Numbered from the stretch's first letter, positions 27,840 through 37,621 are shown. The stretch is DNA of 64,000 bases from Stappia albiluteola (GCF_014050225.1 NZ_JACFXV010000043.1:589825-653824); one strand, 5' to 3'. Notes: a model not told the origin generated them from the letters alone. Made by a program: numbers and translations.

Positions 27840-29147
27840 ATGCTGGACGCGCTCGACAGGCGCATTGAAGACAAGCGTCAGGACCTCGTCGCATTGACGC
27901 AGGATCTCATCCGGATTCCGACCATCAATCCGCCCGGCGACGCCTACGTTCAATGCGCGGAATATATTGGCAACCGTCTGGCGCGGCGAGGCTTCGAGAT
28001 CGCCTATATACGCGGGCAGGATACGCCCGGCGACAGCGACCGCTATCCGCGGACCAATGTGATCGCCCGGCGCGAGGGCGGCAAGCCCGGCTCCTGCGTC
28101 CATTTCAATGGCCATATCGATGTCGTCGAAGTGGGACGCGGCTGGACGGTGGATCCATTTGCCGGAATTGTGCGCGACGGAAAGGTGTTCGGCAGAGGCG
28201 CCTGCGACATGAAGGGCGGCATCGCGGCGGCGATCATCGCGGTGGAGGCGCTGATCGAACTTGCGCCGGATCTCGCCGGCGCCATCGAGATATCCGGCAC
28301 GGTGGATGAGGAATCGGGTGGGCTCGGCGGCGTCGCCTATCTGGCCCGTCAGGGCTATTTCTCCAAACCGCGCGTCGACCACGTCATCATCCCCGAACCG
28401 CTCAACAAGGAAAGGATCTGCCTCGGCCATCGCGGCGTATGGTGGGCGGAGATAGAGACGCACGGCTCGATCGCGCATGGCTCGATGCCCTTTCTCGGCG
28501 ATTGCGCGGTCCGCCATATGGGCGCGGTGATCGACCGGTTCGAAGCAGAGCTATTTCCATTGCTTGCCTCGAAGCACACCGACATGCCGGTGGTTCCGGA
28601 GGGGGCCAGATCCTCGACGCTCAACATCAACTCGATCCACGGCGGACAGCCGGAGGACTTCGACGGCCTGCCCTCGCCCTGCGTGCCGGACAGTTGCCGG
28701 ATGGTGATCGACCGACGCTTCCTGATCGAGGAAGACATCGGCGAGGTGAAGGACGAGGTCGTCCGCCTGCTCAACCGGCTCGCGGCCGAGCGTCCGCGAT
28801 TCAGCTATTCGGTGCGGGATCTTCTCGAGGTCCTGCCCACCATGACGGAGCGTGACGCACCCGTGGTGAAGGCAGTGGCCTCCGGCATCGAAGCGGTGCT
28901 CGGGCAGCGGCCGGACTACGTGATTTCTCCCGGCTCCTACGACCAGAAACACATTGCCCGGATCGGCCATCTGCATGATTGCATCGCCTATGGTCCGGGC
29001 ATTCTCGATATCGCCCACCGGCCGGACGAGTTCGTGGTGATCGATGACATGGTGGCGAGCGCCAAGGTGATGGCAAGGGCGACGCTTGCCCTGTTGACCG
29101 GCGGCAAGGCCGCGCCGGAAGCGAACGGAAAAGGAAGGGCATCATGA
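27840..29147 (+). CDS. M20 family deacylase (ArgE/DapE-like peptidase)
   Basis: A 435-aa zinc hydrolase of the acetylornithine deacetylase/succinyl-diaminopimelate desuccinylase class. Metal-site motifs are VHFNGHIDVVEVG, GRGACDMKGG and VDEESGG, with the C-terminal ligand in the SYDQKHIARIG region. It overlaps the next gene, a peptide-type SBP, by 4 nt (ATGA), so it probably cleaves an N-acylated amino acid or peptide brought in by that transporter. The start MLDALDRRIEDK is chosen over an upstream in-frame TTG without ribosome binding site. Confidence 0.87.
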   Translation: MLDALDRRIEDKRQDLVALTQDLIRIPTINPPGDAYVQCAEYIGNRLARRGFEIAYIRGQDTPGDSDRYPRTNVIARREGGKPGSCVHFNGHIDVVEVGRGWTVDPFAGIVRDGKVFGRGACDMKGGIAAAIIAVEALIELAPDLAGAIEISGTVDEESGGLGGVAYLARQGYFSKPRVDHVIIPEPLNKERICLGHRGVWWAEIETHGSIAHGSMPFLGDCAVRHMGAVIDRFEAELFPLLASKHTDMPVVPEGARSSTLNINSIHGGQPEDFDGLPSPCVPDSCRMVIDRRFLIEEDIGEVKDEVVRLLNRLAAERPRFSYSVRDLLEVLPTMTERDAPVVKAVASGIEAVLGQRPDYVISPGSYDQKHIARIGHLHDCIAYGPGILDIAHRPDEFVVIDDMVASAKVMARATLALLTGGKAAPEANGKGRAS

Positions 29148-30652
29148 TCCGAAGGAGAAACGGGAGGCGATTGCTGCTCTCCGCCGGTGCGGCGCTGATC
29201 GGTCTTGCAGCCGCCCTTGCCATCAGTTCGCCCGCGTCTGCGGCGCGGACCGATGTGACGCTTGGCGTGCGACTGGAGCCGCCGCATCTCGATCCGACCG
29301 CCGGGGCCGCCGCAGCCATCGACGAAGTCGTCTTCATCAATGTCTTCCAGGGCCTGACCCAGGTCGACAGGGACGGCACAATCAAGCCGGCTCTGGCCGA
29401 GAGCTGGACCATCTCGGACGACGGAACGGTCTACACGTTCAAACTGCATCAGGGCGTGACCTTCCACGACGGGACAGCATTCGATGCCGAGGATGTGGTC
29501 TTCTCCCTTGACCGGGCGCGGGGCGCGGACTCCGTCAATGCGCAGAAGGCGAAGTTCGAGGTGATCGACAAGGTCGAGGCCATCGATCCCTCGACCGTGC
29601 GTATTACCCTCAAGCAGCCGACCGGCGACTTCCTTTTCACGCTTGGCATCGGAGATGCCGTCATGGTCGGCCCGGAAAGTGCCGACGCCAACAAGAGCGA
29701 TCCCGTCGGCACCGGTCCGTTCAAATTCTCCCGCTGGGTGAAAGGCGACCGGGTCGACCTCGAACGAAACTCCGATTACTGGGGCACGCCGGCAAAGCTC
29801 GACAAGGCAACCTTCAAGGTCATCGGCGACAGCGCCGCGGCCCTTGCCGCCCTGATGGCGGGCGATGTCGACGGCTTCCCGATCTATCCGGCCCCGGAAA
29901 ACCTGCCGCAATTCGAGGCCGACCCACGCTTCGCCGTCGTCGTCGGTTCGACGGAAGGCGAGACGATCCTGGCGACCAACAACGCGAAAAAGCCGTTCGA
30001 CGACAAGCGGGTGCGACAGGCAATCGCGCATGCCATCGACCGCAAGGCGATCATCGACGGCGCGATGTTCGGCTACGGCACGCCGATAGGCTCGCATTTC
30101 GCGCCCCATCATCCAGCCTATGTCGATCTTGTCGGCACCTACCCGCACGATCCGGAAAAGGCGAAGGCGTTGCTGGCAGAGGCCGGTTATCCGGACGGCT
30201 TCAAGGCCACGCTGAAGCTCCCTCCCCCGGCCTACGCGCGGCGTGGCGGAGAAATCCTCGCCTCCGACCTGAAGAAGGTCGGCATCGAACTTGAACTGAT
30301 CCCGCTCGAATGGGCCCAGTGGCTGGAGCAGGTCTTCAAGGGCAAGGATTACGATCTGACGATCGTCTCCCACACCGAAGCGCTCGACATCGATATCTAC
30401 GCCCGGGACGACTATTATTTCGGCTACAAGAACCCTGAATTCAAAGCCCTGATCGCCAGGCTCGGCGCCACTACCGACACCACGGCCCGCTACGACCTGA
30501 TGCGGGAGGCACAGAAGATCCTGGCCGATGACGCGGTGAACGGCTTCCTGTTCCAGCTTGCCAAGACCGGCGTCTGGGATGCGAAGCTGAAGGGCCTTTG
30601 GGAGAACGCCCCGGTGCAGGCCAACGACCTGACGGAGGTTTACTGGGAATAA
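29144..30652 (+). CDS. ABC transporter substrate-binding protein, family 5 (peptide/nickel type)
   Basis: A 502-aa secreted binding protein. A signal peptide (LLLSAGAALIGLAAALAISS) with an RRR-rich N-terminus ends near residue 33. Family 5 motifs are LAESWTISDDGTVYTFKLHQ, GVTFHDGTAFDAEDVVFSLD and VRQAIAHAIDRKAIIDG. It is translationally coupled to the M20 hydrolase. No permease follows; the likely partner permeases and ATPase begin about 6 kb downstream on the same strand. Ligand class: di/oligopeptides or related compounds. Confidence 0.9.
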   Translation: MIRRRNGRRLLLSAGAALIGLAAALAISSPASAARTDVTLGVRLEPPHLDPTAGAAAAIDEVVFINVFQGLTQVDRDGTIKPALAESWTISDDGTVYTFKLHQGVTFHDGTAFDAEDVVFSLDRARGADSVNAQKAKFEVIDKVEAIDPSTVRITLKQPTGDFLFTLGIGDAVMVGPESADANKSDPVGTGPFKFSRWVKGDRVDLERNSDYWGTPAKLDKATFKVIGDSAAALAALMAGDVDGFPIYPAPENLPQFEADPRFAVVVGSTEGETILATNNAKKPFDDKRVRQAIAHAIDRKAIIDGAMFGYGTPIGSHFAPHHPAYVDLVGTYPHDPEKAKALLAEAGYPDGFKATLKLPPPAYARRGGEILASDLKKVGIELELIPLEWAQWLEQVFKGKDYDLTIVSHTEALDIDIYARDDYYFGYKNPEFKALIARLGATTDTTARYDLMREAQKILADDAVNGFLFQLAKTGVWDAKLKGLWENAPVQANDLTEVYWE

Positions 30653-30662
30653 TAAGACAGAC

Positions 30663-30686
30663 AGCGGGCGGGCGCCATCGCCCGCT
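30663..30686. terminator. Hairpin between convergent SBP and L,D-transpeptidase genes
   Basis: AGCGGGCG, loop GGCGCCAT and CGCCCGCT form a perfect 8-bp stem in the 46-bp gap between convergent stop codons. No T-run on the plus strand; on the minus strand it is followed by the mildly T-rich GTCTGTCTTATT. A weak bidirectional terminator is plausible. Confidence 0.45.
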
Positions 30687-30698
30687 CTCCAGCCGAAC

Positions 30699-31409
30699 TC
30701 AGGCCAGCACGACAACTTTCGCGCCGAGATCGACGCGGTTGTAAAGGTCGATGATATCCTGCTGCCACATGCGAATGCAGCCGCTCGACGCATTGGTGCC
30801 GATCGATTGCGGCTGGTTGGTGCCGTGGATGCGATAGAGCGTGTCCTTGTTGCCTTGCCACAGATAGAGCCCGCGCGCGCCGATCGGATTCTGCGGGCCG
30901 CCATCCATGCCGTCGCGATATTTTTCCAGACTGGAATCGCGGGCAATCATCTCGTCGGGCGGAAACCACTTCGGCCATTCGCGCTTGAAGCCGACCGTCG
31001 CCTCTCCCGACCAGGCGAAACCCTCACGACCGACGCCGATACCGTATCGGATCGCCGTGCCGTCGGGCTGGATCAGGTAGAGGAATTTCGTGGAAGGGCT
31101 GACGACGATCGTTCCCGGCTCGTAATTCCCCGGACTGGAGACGGTCTGGCGCAGGAATGCGGGATCGAAATCGTTATAGGCAATCGCCGGCAACTGGAAG
31201 CCGCCGTCCTCGAGCGGCGCATAGGCGGACGCATAGTCGAACTGTTCGACGGGCGTGGAATAGGAAACGAAATTGACGGTCGGCAACGAAGCTCTGTTCG
31301 ACGACTGGCAGGCAGCCAGAAGCAACGGCAGTGCGGCGACAACGGTGCGGCGGGTAAAACGGTGGCGGATATCCGCCCTGAAAATGGAAACCGGCAAGAT
31401 CTTCGACAC
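30699..31409 (-). CDS. L,D-transpeptidase (YkuD domain) lipoprotein
   Basis: A 236-aa cell-envelope enzyme that makes 3-3 peptidoglycan cross-links or attaches proteins to peptidoglycan. The YkuD catalytic motif is intact: H195 (IHGTNQPQSIG) and C211 (NASSGCIRM). An arginine-rich N-terminus (RHRFTRRTVVAALPLLLAAC) ends in a lipobox-like LAAC, so a lipid anchor is likely. The GTG at 31409 has AGAGGTGG 7 nt upstream; a TTG 27 nt earlier is less likely. Confidence 0.88.
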   Translation of the reverse strand: MSKILPVSIFRADIRHRFTRRTVVAALPLLLAACQSSNRASLPTVNFVSYSTPVEQFDYASAYAPLEDGGFQLPAIAYNDFDPAFLRQTVSSPGNYEPGTIVVSPSTKFLYLIQPDGTAIRYGIGVGREGFAWSGEATVGFKREWPKWFPPDEMIARDSSLEKYRDGMDGGPQNPIGARGLYLWQGNKDTLYRIHGTNQPQSIGTNASSGCIRMWQQDIIDLYNRVDLGAKVVVLA

Positions 31410-31602
31410 GGCGCGTCCACCTCTCAACTCAGGCAAGGTCGGAAGGCGGCCTGTGGCGTAAATCCGGATCCTGCCTTGTCTACTATTCCAAGGAACGAGC
31501 GCTGGCTTGATCTTGAGATTATGCGTTTGGAAACTTGTCTTTGTCGATGAAAAAGCTGCGGCAGGTTACAAAAGTGCGACCCGCCGCAGCCAAGGCCTGG
31601 CA

Positions 31603-33138
31603 TCAATCCGGATCGGCGCCTTCCGCCTGCGGTTCGTCCGCAATCTTCGGACGCAGGTAGCGGCCGATGATCAGCGGCGCGACGAAACCGATGATCGCGA
31701 AGGCCCAAAGGCCGATTGTCAACGGAGAGGACAGCAGCACCGACCAGTCGCCATCGGAAATCTGTACCGCCCGCCTGAGGCTTTTTTCCATTTCGCCGCC
31801 AAGCAGGATACCGAGAATGATCGGCACCAGCGGCACGTCGAGCTTGCGCAGCACATAACCCATGACACCGAAGCCGACCATCACCATCAGGTCGAAGGTG
31901 GAGCCTGAAATGCCGTAGATGCCGACAAAGGAGATCATGGCAACGGCTGGCATCAGGAAGCGCGGCGGGATCAGGAGTACCCGCACGAAGAGGCTCACCA
32001 TCGGGATATTCATCAAGAGCAGCATAATGTTGCCGATGAACAAAGCGGCGATGAGCCCCCACACCACATCCGGGTTCTTCTGGAAGAGCAGCGGCCCAGG
32101 CGTGATGTTGAGCGCAAGCAGCATGGCAAGCAGCACCGCCGTCGTGCCCGATCCCGGCACGCCGAGCGCGAGCATCGGCACAAGTGCGCCGCCGGCAGCG
32201 GCATTGTTGCCGGCCTCCGGTGCCGCCACGCCGCGCGGATCGCCCTTTCCGAATGTGCCCTTCTTGTCGGAGATCCGTTTCTCGACCGTGTAGGAGATAA
32301 AGGAGCCGAGCGAGGCTCCCGCCCCCGGCAACACGCCGGCGATGAAACCCAGCACTGTCGAGCGGCCCATCGCCCCGGCGCTTTCCTTGAGCATGGAAAC
32401 AGGCGCCGTCACGCGGCTGAGTTTGGTGCCCGACGTCGAGGCTCCCCCTTCGCCGCGATGCTCGAGGAACAAAAAGACTTCGGAAATCGCAAAAAGGCCG
32501 ACGATCGCCACCAGGAAGTCGATACCGCTGTAAAGGTGGACCTCGTTGTAAGTAAAACGCGCCACACCCGCCATGGCGTCGACACCGATCGTCGAAATGC
32601 CGAGGCCGATCATCGCCGCGATGGCCGCCTTCGCCTGATTGCGGGACGCGATGCCGCCGAGCGTGGCGAAGGCCAGCGCGTAAAGCGCGAAATATTCCGC
32701 CGGCCCGAACAGCAATGCGACGCCGACAAGCACGGGCGCGAGAAAGACCAGGCCCCAGGTGGCGAAGAAGGCGCCGACGAAGGAGGCAATGCCGGAAAGC
32801 GCCAGCGCCTCGCCCGCCTGCCCCTTGCGCGCCATGGGAAAGCCGTCGAGCGTCGTCATCAGCGCCGGCTCGTCGCCGGGGATATTCAGCAGGATCGACG
32901 AGATGCGCCCGCCATACATGGCGCCGTAATAGACGCTGGTCAGCAGGATGAGGGCCGGCGTTGCAGGCAGGCCGAGCGTGAAGGCGAGCGGGATGAGGAT
33001 CGCCACGCCGTTCGACGGGCCGAGCCCCGGCAATGCGCCGATGATGGTGCCGAGGAAGCAGCCAAGCAGCGCCAGAAACAGGTTCTGGAAGGTGAAGGCG
33101 ACTTCGAAGCCGGCGGCGAGCGAGGATAGAGCGTCCAT
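31603..33138 (-). CDS. tctA: Tripartite tricarboxylate transporter large permease
   Basis: A 511-aa TctA-family permease with about 12 hydrophobic segments. Characteristic stretches are LGTIIGALPGLGPSNGVAIL, YGAMYGGRISSILLNIPGDE and VPMLALGVPGSGTTAVLLAM. It imports a tricarboxylate or other organic acid with TctB and the periplasmic TctC. The gene is last in tctC-tctB-tctA, 9 nt after tctB. The fusion-like second half repeats the PGAGASLG/PGSGTT pattern, as normal for the family. Confidence 0.93.
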   Translation of the reverse strand: MDALSSLAAGFEVAFTFQNLFLALLGCFLGTIIGALPGLGPSNGVAILIPLAFTLGLPATPALILLTSVYYGAMYGGRISSILLNIPGDEPALMTTLDGFPMARKGQAGEALALSGIASFVGAFFATWGLVFLAPVLVGVALLFGPAEYFALYALAFATLGGIASRNQAKAAIAAMIGLGISTIGVDAMAGVARFTYNEVHLYSGIDFLVAIVGLFAISEVFLFLEHRGEGGASTSGTKLSRVTAPVSMLKESAGAMGRSTVLGFIAGVLPGAGASLGSFISYTVEKRISDKKGTFGKGDPRGVAAPEAGNNAAAGGALVPMLALGVPGSGTTAVLLAMLLALNITPGPLLFQKNPDVVWGLIAALFIGNIMLLLMNIPMVSLFVRVLLIPPRFLMPAVAMISFVGIYGISGSTFDLMVMVGFGVMGYVLRKLDVPLVPIILGILLGGEMEKSLRRAVQISDGDWSVLLSSPLTIGLWAFAIIGFVAPLIIGRYLRPKIADEPQAEGADPD

Positions 33139-33147
33139 GATGCCCCC

Positions 33148-33579
33148 TTAGAAGCCCCAGGGGCCGCGCGCCAGCGAGAGCCCGAGAACGAGATGGAAGA
33201 CGACGTAGATGCCGACGGAGATCGCGACGCCCGCAGTCGCCGCGGCGAGAGGCGTCGTGCCGAGCCGCCAGCTCAGCACCGCGGCGGCGACGGCGGTGCA
33301 CAGGACGAAGCCGCCGGTCGGCAGCAGCCAGGCATAGGCGAACATCACGGCGGCGGCGAAGGCGATCTCGACCAGGCCCCGCATGTCCGGCCACTCGGGC
33401 GGCGCATCGGGCACGAAGATCGGATAGAGCGCGCTGATCGCCAGCACGGCGCCGATGATATAGGGGAACGCGCGCGGCCCGACGGGGGTTTCGATGAAAC
33501 CGAGTTCGATGGTGCTGGCCGAAACCAGATAGAAGCCGGCAAGCAGGAGACAGGCGATCCCGAAGATCCTGTCGCTCAT
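33148..33579 (-). CDS. tctB: Tripartite tricarboxylate transporter small permease
   Basis: A 143-aa protein with four hydrophobic segments (from IFGIACLLLAGFYLVSAS to VAISVGIYVVFHLVLGLSLA), the TctB layout. GGGAGG lies 7 nt before the ATG at 33579. It sits between tctC and tctA and forms the small membrane subunit of that carrier. Sequence identity in TctB is low, so context carries much of the call. Confidence 0.88.
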   Translation of the reverse strand: MSDRIFGIACLLLAGFYLVSASTIELGFIETPVGPRAFPYIIGAVLAISALYPIFVPDAPPEWPDMRGLVEIAFAAAVMFAYAWLLPTGGFVLCTAVAAAVLSWRLGTTPLAAATAGVAISVGIYVVFHLVLGLSLARGPWGF

Positions 33580-33675
33580 GGGTGAGCCTCCCTTCACCGC
33601 CGCGCGATTACCCGGCAAAAAAATCCGGCGCGGGCAGTTTGTTGTTCTTCTGAAATGTCCCGAAATCAAAGACGT

Positions 33676-33731
33676 CCGGGCCATTTGCCCGGTACGCTGA
33701 AGCCGGCGGCAGCGGGGTGCAGCCGCCGGCT
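33676..33731 (-). promoter_or_regulatory. Tandem hairpins between tctC and tctB
   Basis: Two inverted repeats fill the tctC-tctB gap: AGCCGGCGGC/GCCGCCGGCT (33701-33710 and 33722-33731) and CCGGGC/GCCCGG (33676-33681 and 33687-33692). On the minus strand neither is followed by a T-run. They probably protect the tctC message or cause partial termination, raising binding protein over permease; this is inference. Confidence 0.5.
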
Positions 33732-33748
33732 TTTCCGCAGAACCCGGC

Positions 33749-34729
33749 TTACTTGATGAGGCCGATTTCCTTGGACAGGGTCGCGACCTGATCGATCTGG
33801 TCGGCGACGAAGGCTTGGAAGGCCTCGCCGGACAGCGACAGCGGCATCAGGCCGTTCTGGGTCATGATGTCCTGCCATTCCTTGGAATCGTAGACGGTCT
33901 TCACCGCGTCCGACCAGAAGTTATAGGCATCGTCCGTCATGCCGCCCGGGCCGTAGAAGCCGCGCCAGTTGGCGCCGACCACGTTCAGGCCCTGCTCCTT
34001 GGCTGTCGGGAACACGTTGAACTCGCCCGGCAGACGATCCGGCGCCAGCACGGCGATGATCTTGATATCGCCGGAATCGACGAAGCCCTTCGCCTCGGAA
34101 ATATCGCCCGAGAAGGCTTTCACGTGGCCGCCGAGGAGCTGCGTCACAGCCTCGCCGCCGCCGTCGAAGGCGACATACTTGACCTTCTTGACGTCGATAC
34201 CGGCTTCCTTGGCCGCCATCAGCACCTTGAGATGGTCCCATCCGCCGACGGCCGAACCGCCTGCCAGCGGGACGGAGGACGGATCGGCCTTCACCTGCGC
34301 CAGGAGTTCCGGAAGCGTGTTGATCGGGGAATCCTTGGCAACGGCGATGATGCCGTAGTCGGCGCCGACCGTGCCGAGCCAGCGAACCTGGTCCATCGAG
34401 GCGCCCGGGAACGCGCCCTGGGCGAGACGGGTCGTCGTGGCCGAGGAAGCGGCGACGATCAGGTCGTTGTTTTCATTGCGCTTGTTGACCACTTCGGCAT
34501 AGGCGACGCCGCCACCGCCACCGGCCATGTTGACCACCTGGACAGGGTTCGGCACGACCTTGATGTCATAGAGCGTCTTGCCGACCTGACGGCAGGTGAA
34601 GTCCCAGCCGCCGCCCGGATTGGCCGGCGCAATGCATTCGGTATTGCCCGGCTCGAAGGCGAGAGCGGAACCGGTCAGCGCGGCAACGGCGAAAAGGGTC
34701 GCAACCGACCCGGAAATCAGCTTTTTCAC
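33749..34729 (-). CDS. tctC: Tripartite tricarboxylate transporter binding protein
   Basis: A 326-aa periplasmic protein of the TctC (Bug) family. The signal peptide MKKLISGSVATLFAVAALTG is cleaved near residue 24. Mature landmarks are NTECIAPANPGGGWDFTCRQ, VNMAGGGGGVAYAEVV and SVPLAGGSAVGGWDHLKVLM. The start is GTG with GGAGG 5 nt upstream. It is first in the tct operon, followed by two hairpins before tctB. The actual organic acid is not predictable. Confidence 0.93.
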   Translation of the reverse strand: MKKLISGSVATLFAVAALTGSALAFEPGNTECIAPANPGGGWDFTCRQVGKTLYDIKVVPNPVQVVNMAGGGGGVAYAEVVNKRNENNDLIVAASSATTTRLAQGAFPGASMDQVRWLGTVGADYGIIAVAKDSPINTLPELLAQVKADPSSVPLAGGSAVGGWDHLKVLMAAKEAGIDVKKVKYVAFDGGGEAVTQLLGGHVKAFSGDISEAKGFVDSGDIKIIAVLAPDRLPGEFNVFPTAKEQGLNVVGANWRGFYGPGGMTDDAYNFWSDAVKTVYDSKEWQDIMTQNGLMPLSLSGEAFQAFVADQIDQVATLSKEIGLIK

Positions 34730-34940
34730 GGTGTCCTCCCTGGATCATCCCGCCGGGCCTTGCCGCCGCAAACGGTACAGATGACCATTTTCAAACTTCG
34801 CAAGCAGGCCCGCGTCGCAGAGGAACACTCCGGCGTCCTCCCCGCCGAAGCCTGCTTCCAAACGCCGGCCCTCCAACGCGGCCGGATACCTCCCTCTATT
34901 CCCTCAAGCTGTCATGAAGCTGTCAAGCAATTGATTTCCG

Positions 34941-36551
34941 TTACGACATTTTAGGGACCTTTGCCGGCTCCCCATTCTGGCCATCCTCGCCGAGCGCAAT
35001 CCGAAGGTGATGAACGATCCGCCAGAGGTGATAGCCGCTGCGCTGCAGCCATCGCATCGCGTCCAGTCGAAGCAACGCGGTATCGGCATCCACCCGCTGG
35101 AGAGCGGCGGCGTCGAAGGTTTCCTCGCGAAACCGGCGGTCCCGCTCTTCCAGAAGCAGGCTTTCGCGCTCGAGTGTCGCTTCCAGAGCGGCGAGGTCGG
35201 CATCCGCCGGCAAGGCGCCAGCGAGGCGAAGCGGCTCCGCGGCCTTCGAAAGCGCCTCATTGTCGAGGATCGCATCAATGCGGACCTGCTGCTTCAGCCG
35301 GCTGTCCAGCCGCTCCAGGTGGTCGAGCGCATGCATGCAGGCGATATGCCGGCGATGCGGCAGCGCGATCTCGTCTCCCGTTCTTACCTTCTGGAGATAG
35401 TCGCGCGTCGCATCGATGGCGTTGCCGACGCGTTCCCGCGCCTCCGCACCATCGGTATAATCGACCGTTGGCGAGAGCGCGCTCGCCAGCACCGCGAACG
35501 CTTCGGCGGCAATTTCCCGGACGGTCGGCGCGGCCGCATCGATCGCCGCCTGCGGATCGGCAAGCAGCCTTTGATCCAGGCGCCTTAGCAGCGGCGCGCC
35601 GCGATCGGGGACAAGCCACTGCACCAGCTTCGCGAAGGCTCCGGCGAAGGGGAGTATCAGAACGACACCCAGAACATTGAAGGTGGTGTGGAAGGCGACC
35701 AGCGCGATCTGGCCATTGCCTATCTGCCCGCCCTGCAGCCAGCTCACGAAGGTCGCGTAGGGCGTGAGCAGGAAGAAGGCCATCGCGCCGGTCATCAGGT
35801 TGTAAATTACATGCGCCAGTCCGGTCTGGCGCATGGCGGTCGAACCGCCGATCGTGGCAAGCGCGGCCGTGCACGTGGTGCCGATATCCATTCCAATGAC
35901 GAGGGCAGCCGCTTGGGGAAAGGAAATCGCCCCTGCCCCCAGCGCCACCAGCGCCGTCGCGACACCGACGCTGGATGCCTGCGTGACCAGCGTGATGACC
36001 ACGCCCGTCAGGATCAGCTGCAGTCGGCCAAGCGTATCGTCGGCGGGAAAATCGGTCGGCGTCACCGTGCCTTCGAAAACGGCCATCCCCTTTTGCAGCG
36101 CGTCGAGACCGATGAAGAGCAGGCTGAAGCCGGCCATCGCCCAGCCGATGTGGCGCACCCTTCCCCGCCCGAACAGCCGCAGCAGGACGCCGACGAAGAC
36201 AAGCGGCAGCACGATGGCACCGAGTTGCAGCTTCAATCCGAGGATCGTTACCAGCCAGCCGGTGGCCGTCGAGCCGATATTGGCGCCGAAGATCACGCCA
36301 AGCGCCTGGGGAAAGGTCAGAAGCCCGGCACCGACAAAGCCGACCACGGTCACGGTCGTGGCGCTCGACGACTGGACGAGCGCCGTCGTCGCCGCCCCTG
36401 CCACCGCGCCGGAAAGCGGGCTCTGCGTATGACGGGCGAGCGCGGCACGCATCGTGTTGCCGGCAAGGCTCTTCAGCCCGTCGGTCAGCACGATCATGCC
36501 GAGAAGGAAGAGGCCGATACCGCCCAAAACGGTCAGGATGGTTCCGGTCAT
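34941..36551 (-). CDS. Na/Pi cotransporter family protein
   Basis: A 536-aa membrane protein. The first about 310 residues hold the duplicated Na/Pi symporter repeat with the QSSSA signature (TALVQSSSATTVTVVGF) and its partner TQASSVGVATALVALG. The C-terminal about 220 residues are soluble and PhoU-like helical (AIDATRDYLQKVRTG, HALDHLERLDSRLKQQV). This is the YjbB/NptA layout, associated with phosphate export or sodium-driven uptake. The start MTGTILTVLGGIG at 36551 has only a weak ribosome binding site. It belongs to the minus-strand block interrupting the peptide-transporter genes. Confidence 0.88.
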   Translation of the reverse strand: MTGTILTVLGGIGLFLLGMIVLTDGLKSLAGNTMRAALARHTQSPLSGAVAGAATTALVQSSSATTVTVVGFVGAGLLTFPQALGVIFGANIGSTATGWLVTILGLKLQLGAIVLPLVFVGVLLRLFGRGRVRHIGWAMAGFSLLFIGLDALQKGMAVFEGTVTPTDFPADDTLGRLQLILTGVVITLVTQASSVGVATALVALGAGAISFPQAAALVIGMDIGTTCTAALATIGGSTAMRQTGLAHVIYNLMTGAMAFFLLTPYATFVSWLQGGQIGNGQIALVAFHTTFNVLGVVLILPFAGAFAKLVQWLVPDRGAPLLRRLDQRLLADPQAAIDAAAPTVREIAAEAFAVLASALSPTVDYTDGAEARERVGNAIDATRDYLQKVRTGDEIALPHRRHIACMHALDHLERLDSRLKQQVRIDAILDNEALSKAAEPLRLAGALPADADLAALEATLERESLLLEERDRRFREETFDAAALQRVDADTALLRLDAMRWLQRSGYHLWRIVHHLRIALGEDGQNGEPAKVPKMS

Positions 36552-36673
36552 CGATACTTTTGCCCGGCGGCACAAGGTTGAGGCAACCACTTGATCCGAA
36601 AGGTTGCGGATAGTCCATTCGCAATAACCGCTACCGATTGCGGATCGCGTGGACGGCTCTTACCCTGCGCATC

Positions 36674-37618
36674 ATGTTTGCCTTCGCCATCAAACGCTTC
36701 GCCAGCCTTCTCGTCACGTTGTTGGTGGCGACCGGCGTCGTGTTTCTCGTGATGGAAGTCCTGCCCGGCGACCCTGCGGAGTTGATGCTGGGCGTGGAAG
36801 CGCGGGAAGACACGCTCGCGGCGCTGCGCCAGCAGCTGGGGATCGACCAGCCTGCCGCCCTTCGCTACCTCACGTGGCTTCATGGGCTCGTCACCGGCGA
36901 TCTTGGCACCAGCTACACTTATTCCGTACCGGTGTCCGAACTGGTCGGCGAACGGCTCGCCGTCAGCCTACCGCTCGCATTCCTTGCGTTGCTCCTCTCC
37001 GTGGCGATCGCCTTTCCGGTCGGCATCGTTGCCGCGCGGCACCGCGGCGGACCGGCGGACACGGGTATTATGGCCCTGACCCAGATCGGCATCGCGGTGC
37101 CGAATTTCTGGTTCGCGATCCTGCTTGTCTATGTATTCGCGATCGCGTTGCGGCTTGTTCCCTCCGGTGGTTTTCCGGGCTGGGAAGCCGGCATCGGTCC
37201 GGCTTTGAGCGCCCTGCTCCTGCCCGCGATCGCGCTCGCCCTGCCCCAGGCCGCCATCCTCGCGCGCGTCCTGCGCTCCGGCCTGATCGACACGCTGCAT
37301 GAAGACTACATCCGCACCGCAAGGGCCAAAGGGCTCACCCGGCAGGCCGTGCTCTGGCGCCATGCGGTCCGCAACGCCCTGATCCCGGTCCTCACCATCC
37401 TGGGCCTGCAATTCTCCTTCCTGATCGCCGGCACCATCATCATCGAGAACGTCTTCTATCTGCCCGGTATCGGCCGGCTGATCTTTCAGGCGATCACCCA
37501 ACGCGACCTGATCGTGGTGAAAAGCGTCGTCACGCTGCTGGTGGCCATCGTCATCCTCGTGACCTACGCGGTGGACCTCGCCTATGCAGCCGTGGATCCC
37601 AGACTGAGGCGGCGCTGA
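36674..37618 (+). CDS. Peptide-type ABC transporter permease, DppB-like
   Basis: A 314-aa inner-membrane permease with six hydrophobic segments, starting MFAFAIKRFASLLVTLLVAT. GDLGTSYTYSVPVSELVGER and the EAA loop EDYIRTARAKGLTRQAVLWR are typical of DppB. It is followed after 3 nt by a DppC-like gene. No SBP gene precedes it; the one ending at 30652 is the plausible partner. The start codon is uncertain since no strong ribosome binding site is visible; a TTG 36 nt upstream is in frame. Confidence 0.9.
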   Translation: MFAFAIKRFASLLVTLLVATGVVFLVMEVLPGDPAELMLGVEAREDTLAALRQQLGIDQPAALRYLTWLHGLVTGDLGTSYTYSVPVSELVGERLAVSLPLAFLALLLSVAIAFPVGIVAARHRGGPADTGIMALTQIGIAVPNFWFAILLVYVFAIALRLVPSGGFPGWEAGIGPALSALLLPAIALALPQAAILARVLRSGLIDTLHEDYIRTARAKGLTRQAVLWRHAVRNALIPVLTILGLQFSFLIAGTIIIENVFYLPGIGRLIFQAITQRDLIVVKSVVTLLVAIVILVTYAVDLAYAAVDPRLRRR

Positions 37619-37621
37619 ACG

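Noticed and set aside
28988..30946. A 652-codon open frame antisense to the peptide-binding protein gene, and a 577-codon one antisense to the K+/H+ antiporter (12257-13990).
   Set aside because: Both are shadows in the third-position GC-rich antisense frame of well-identified genes.
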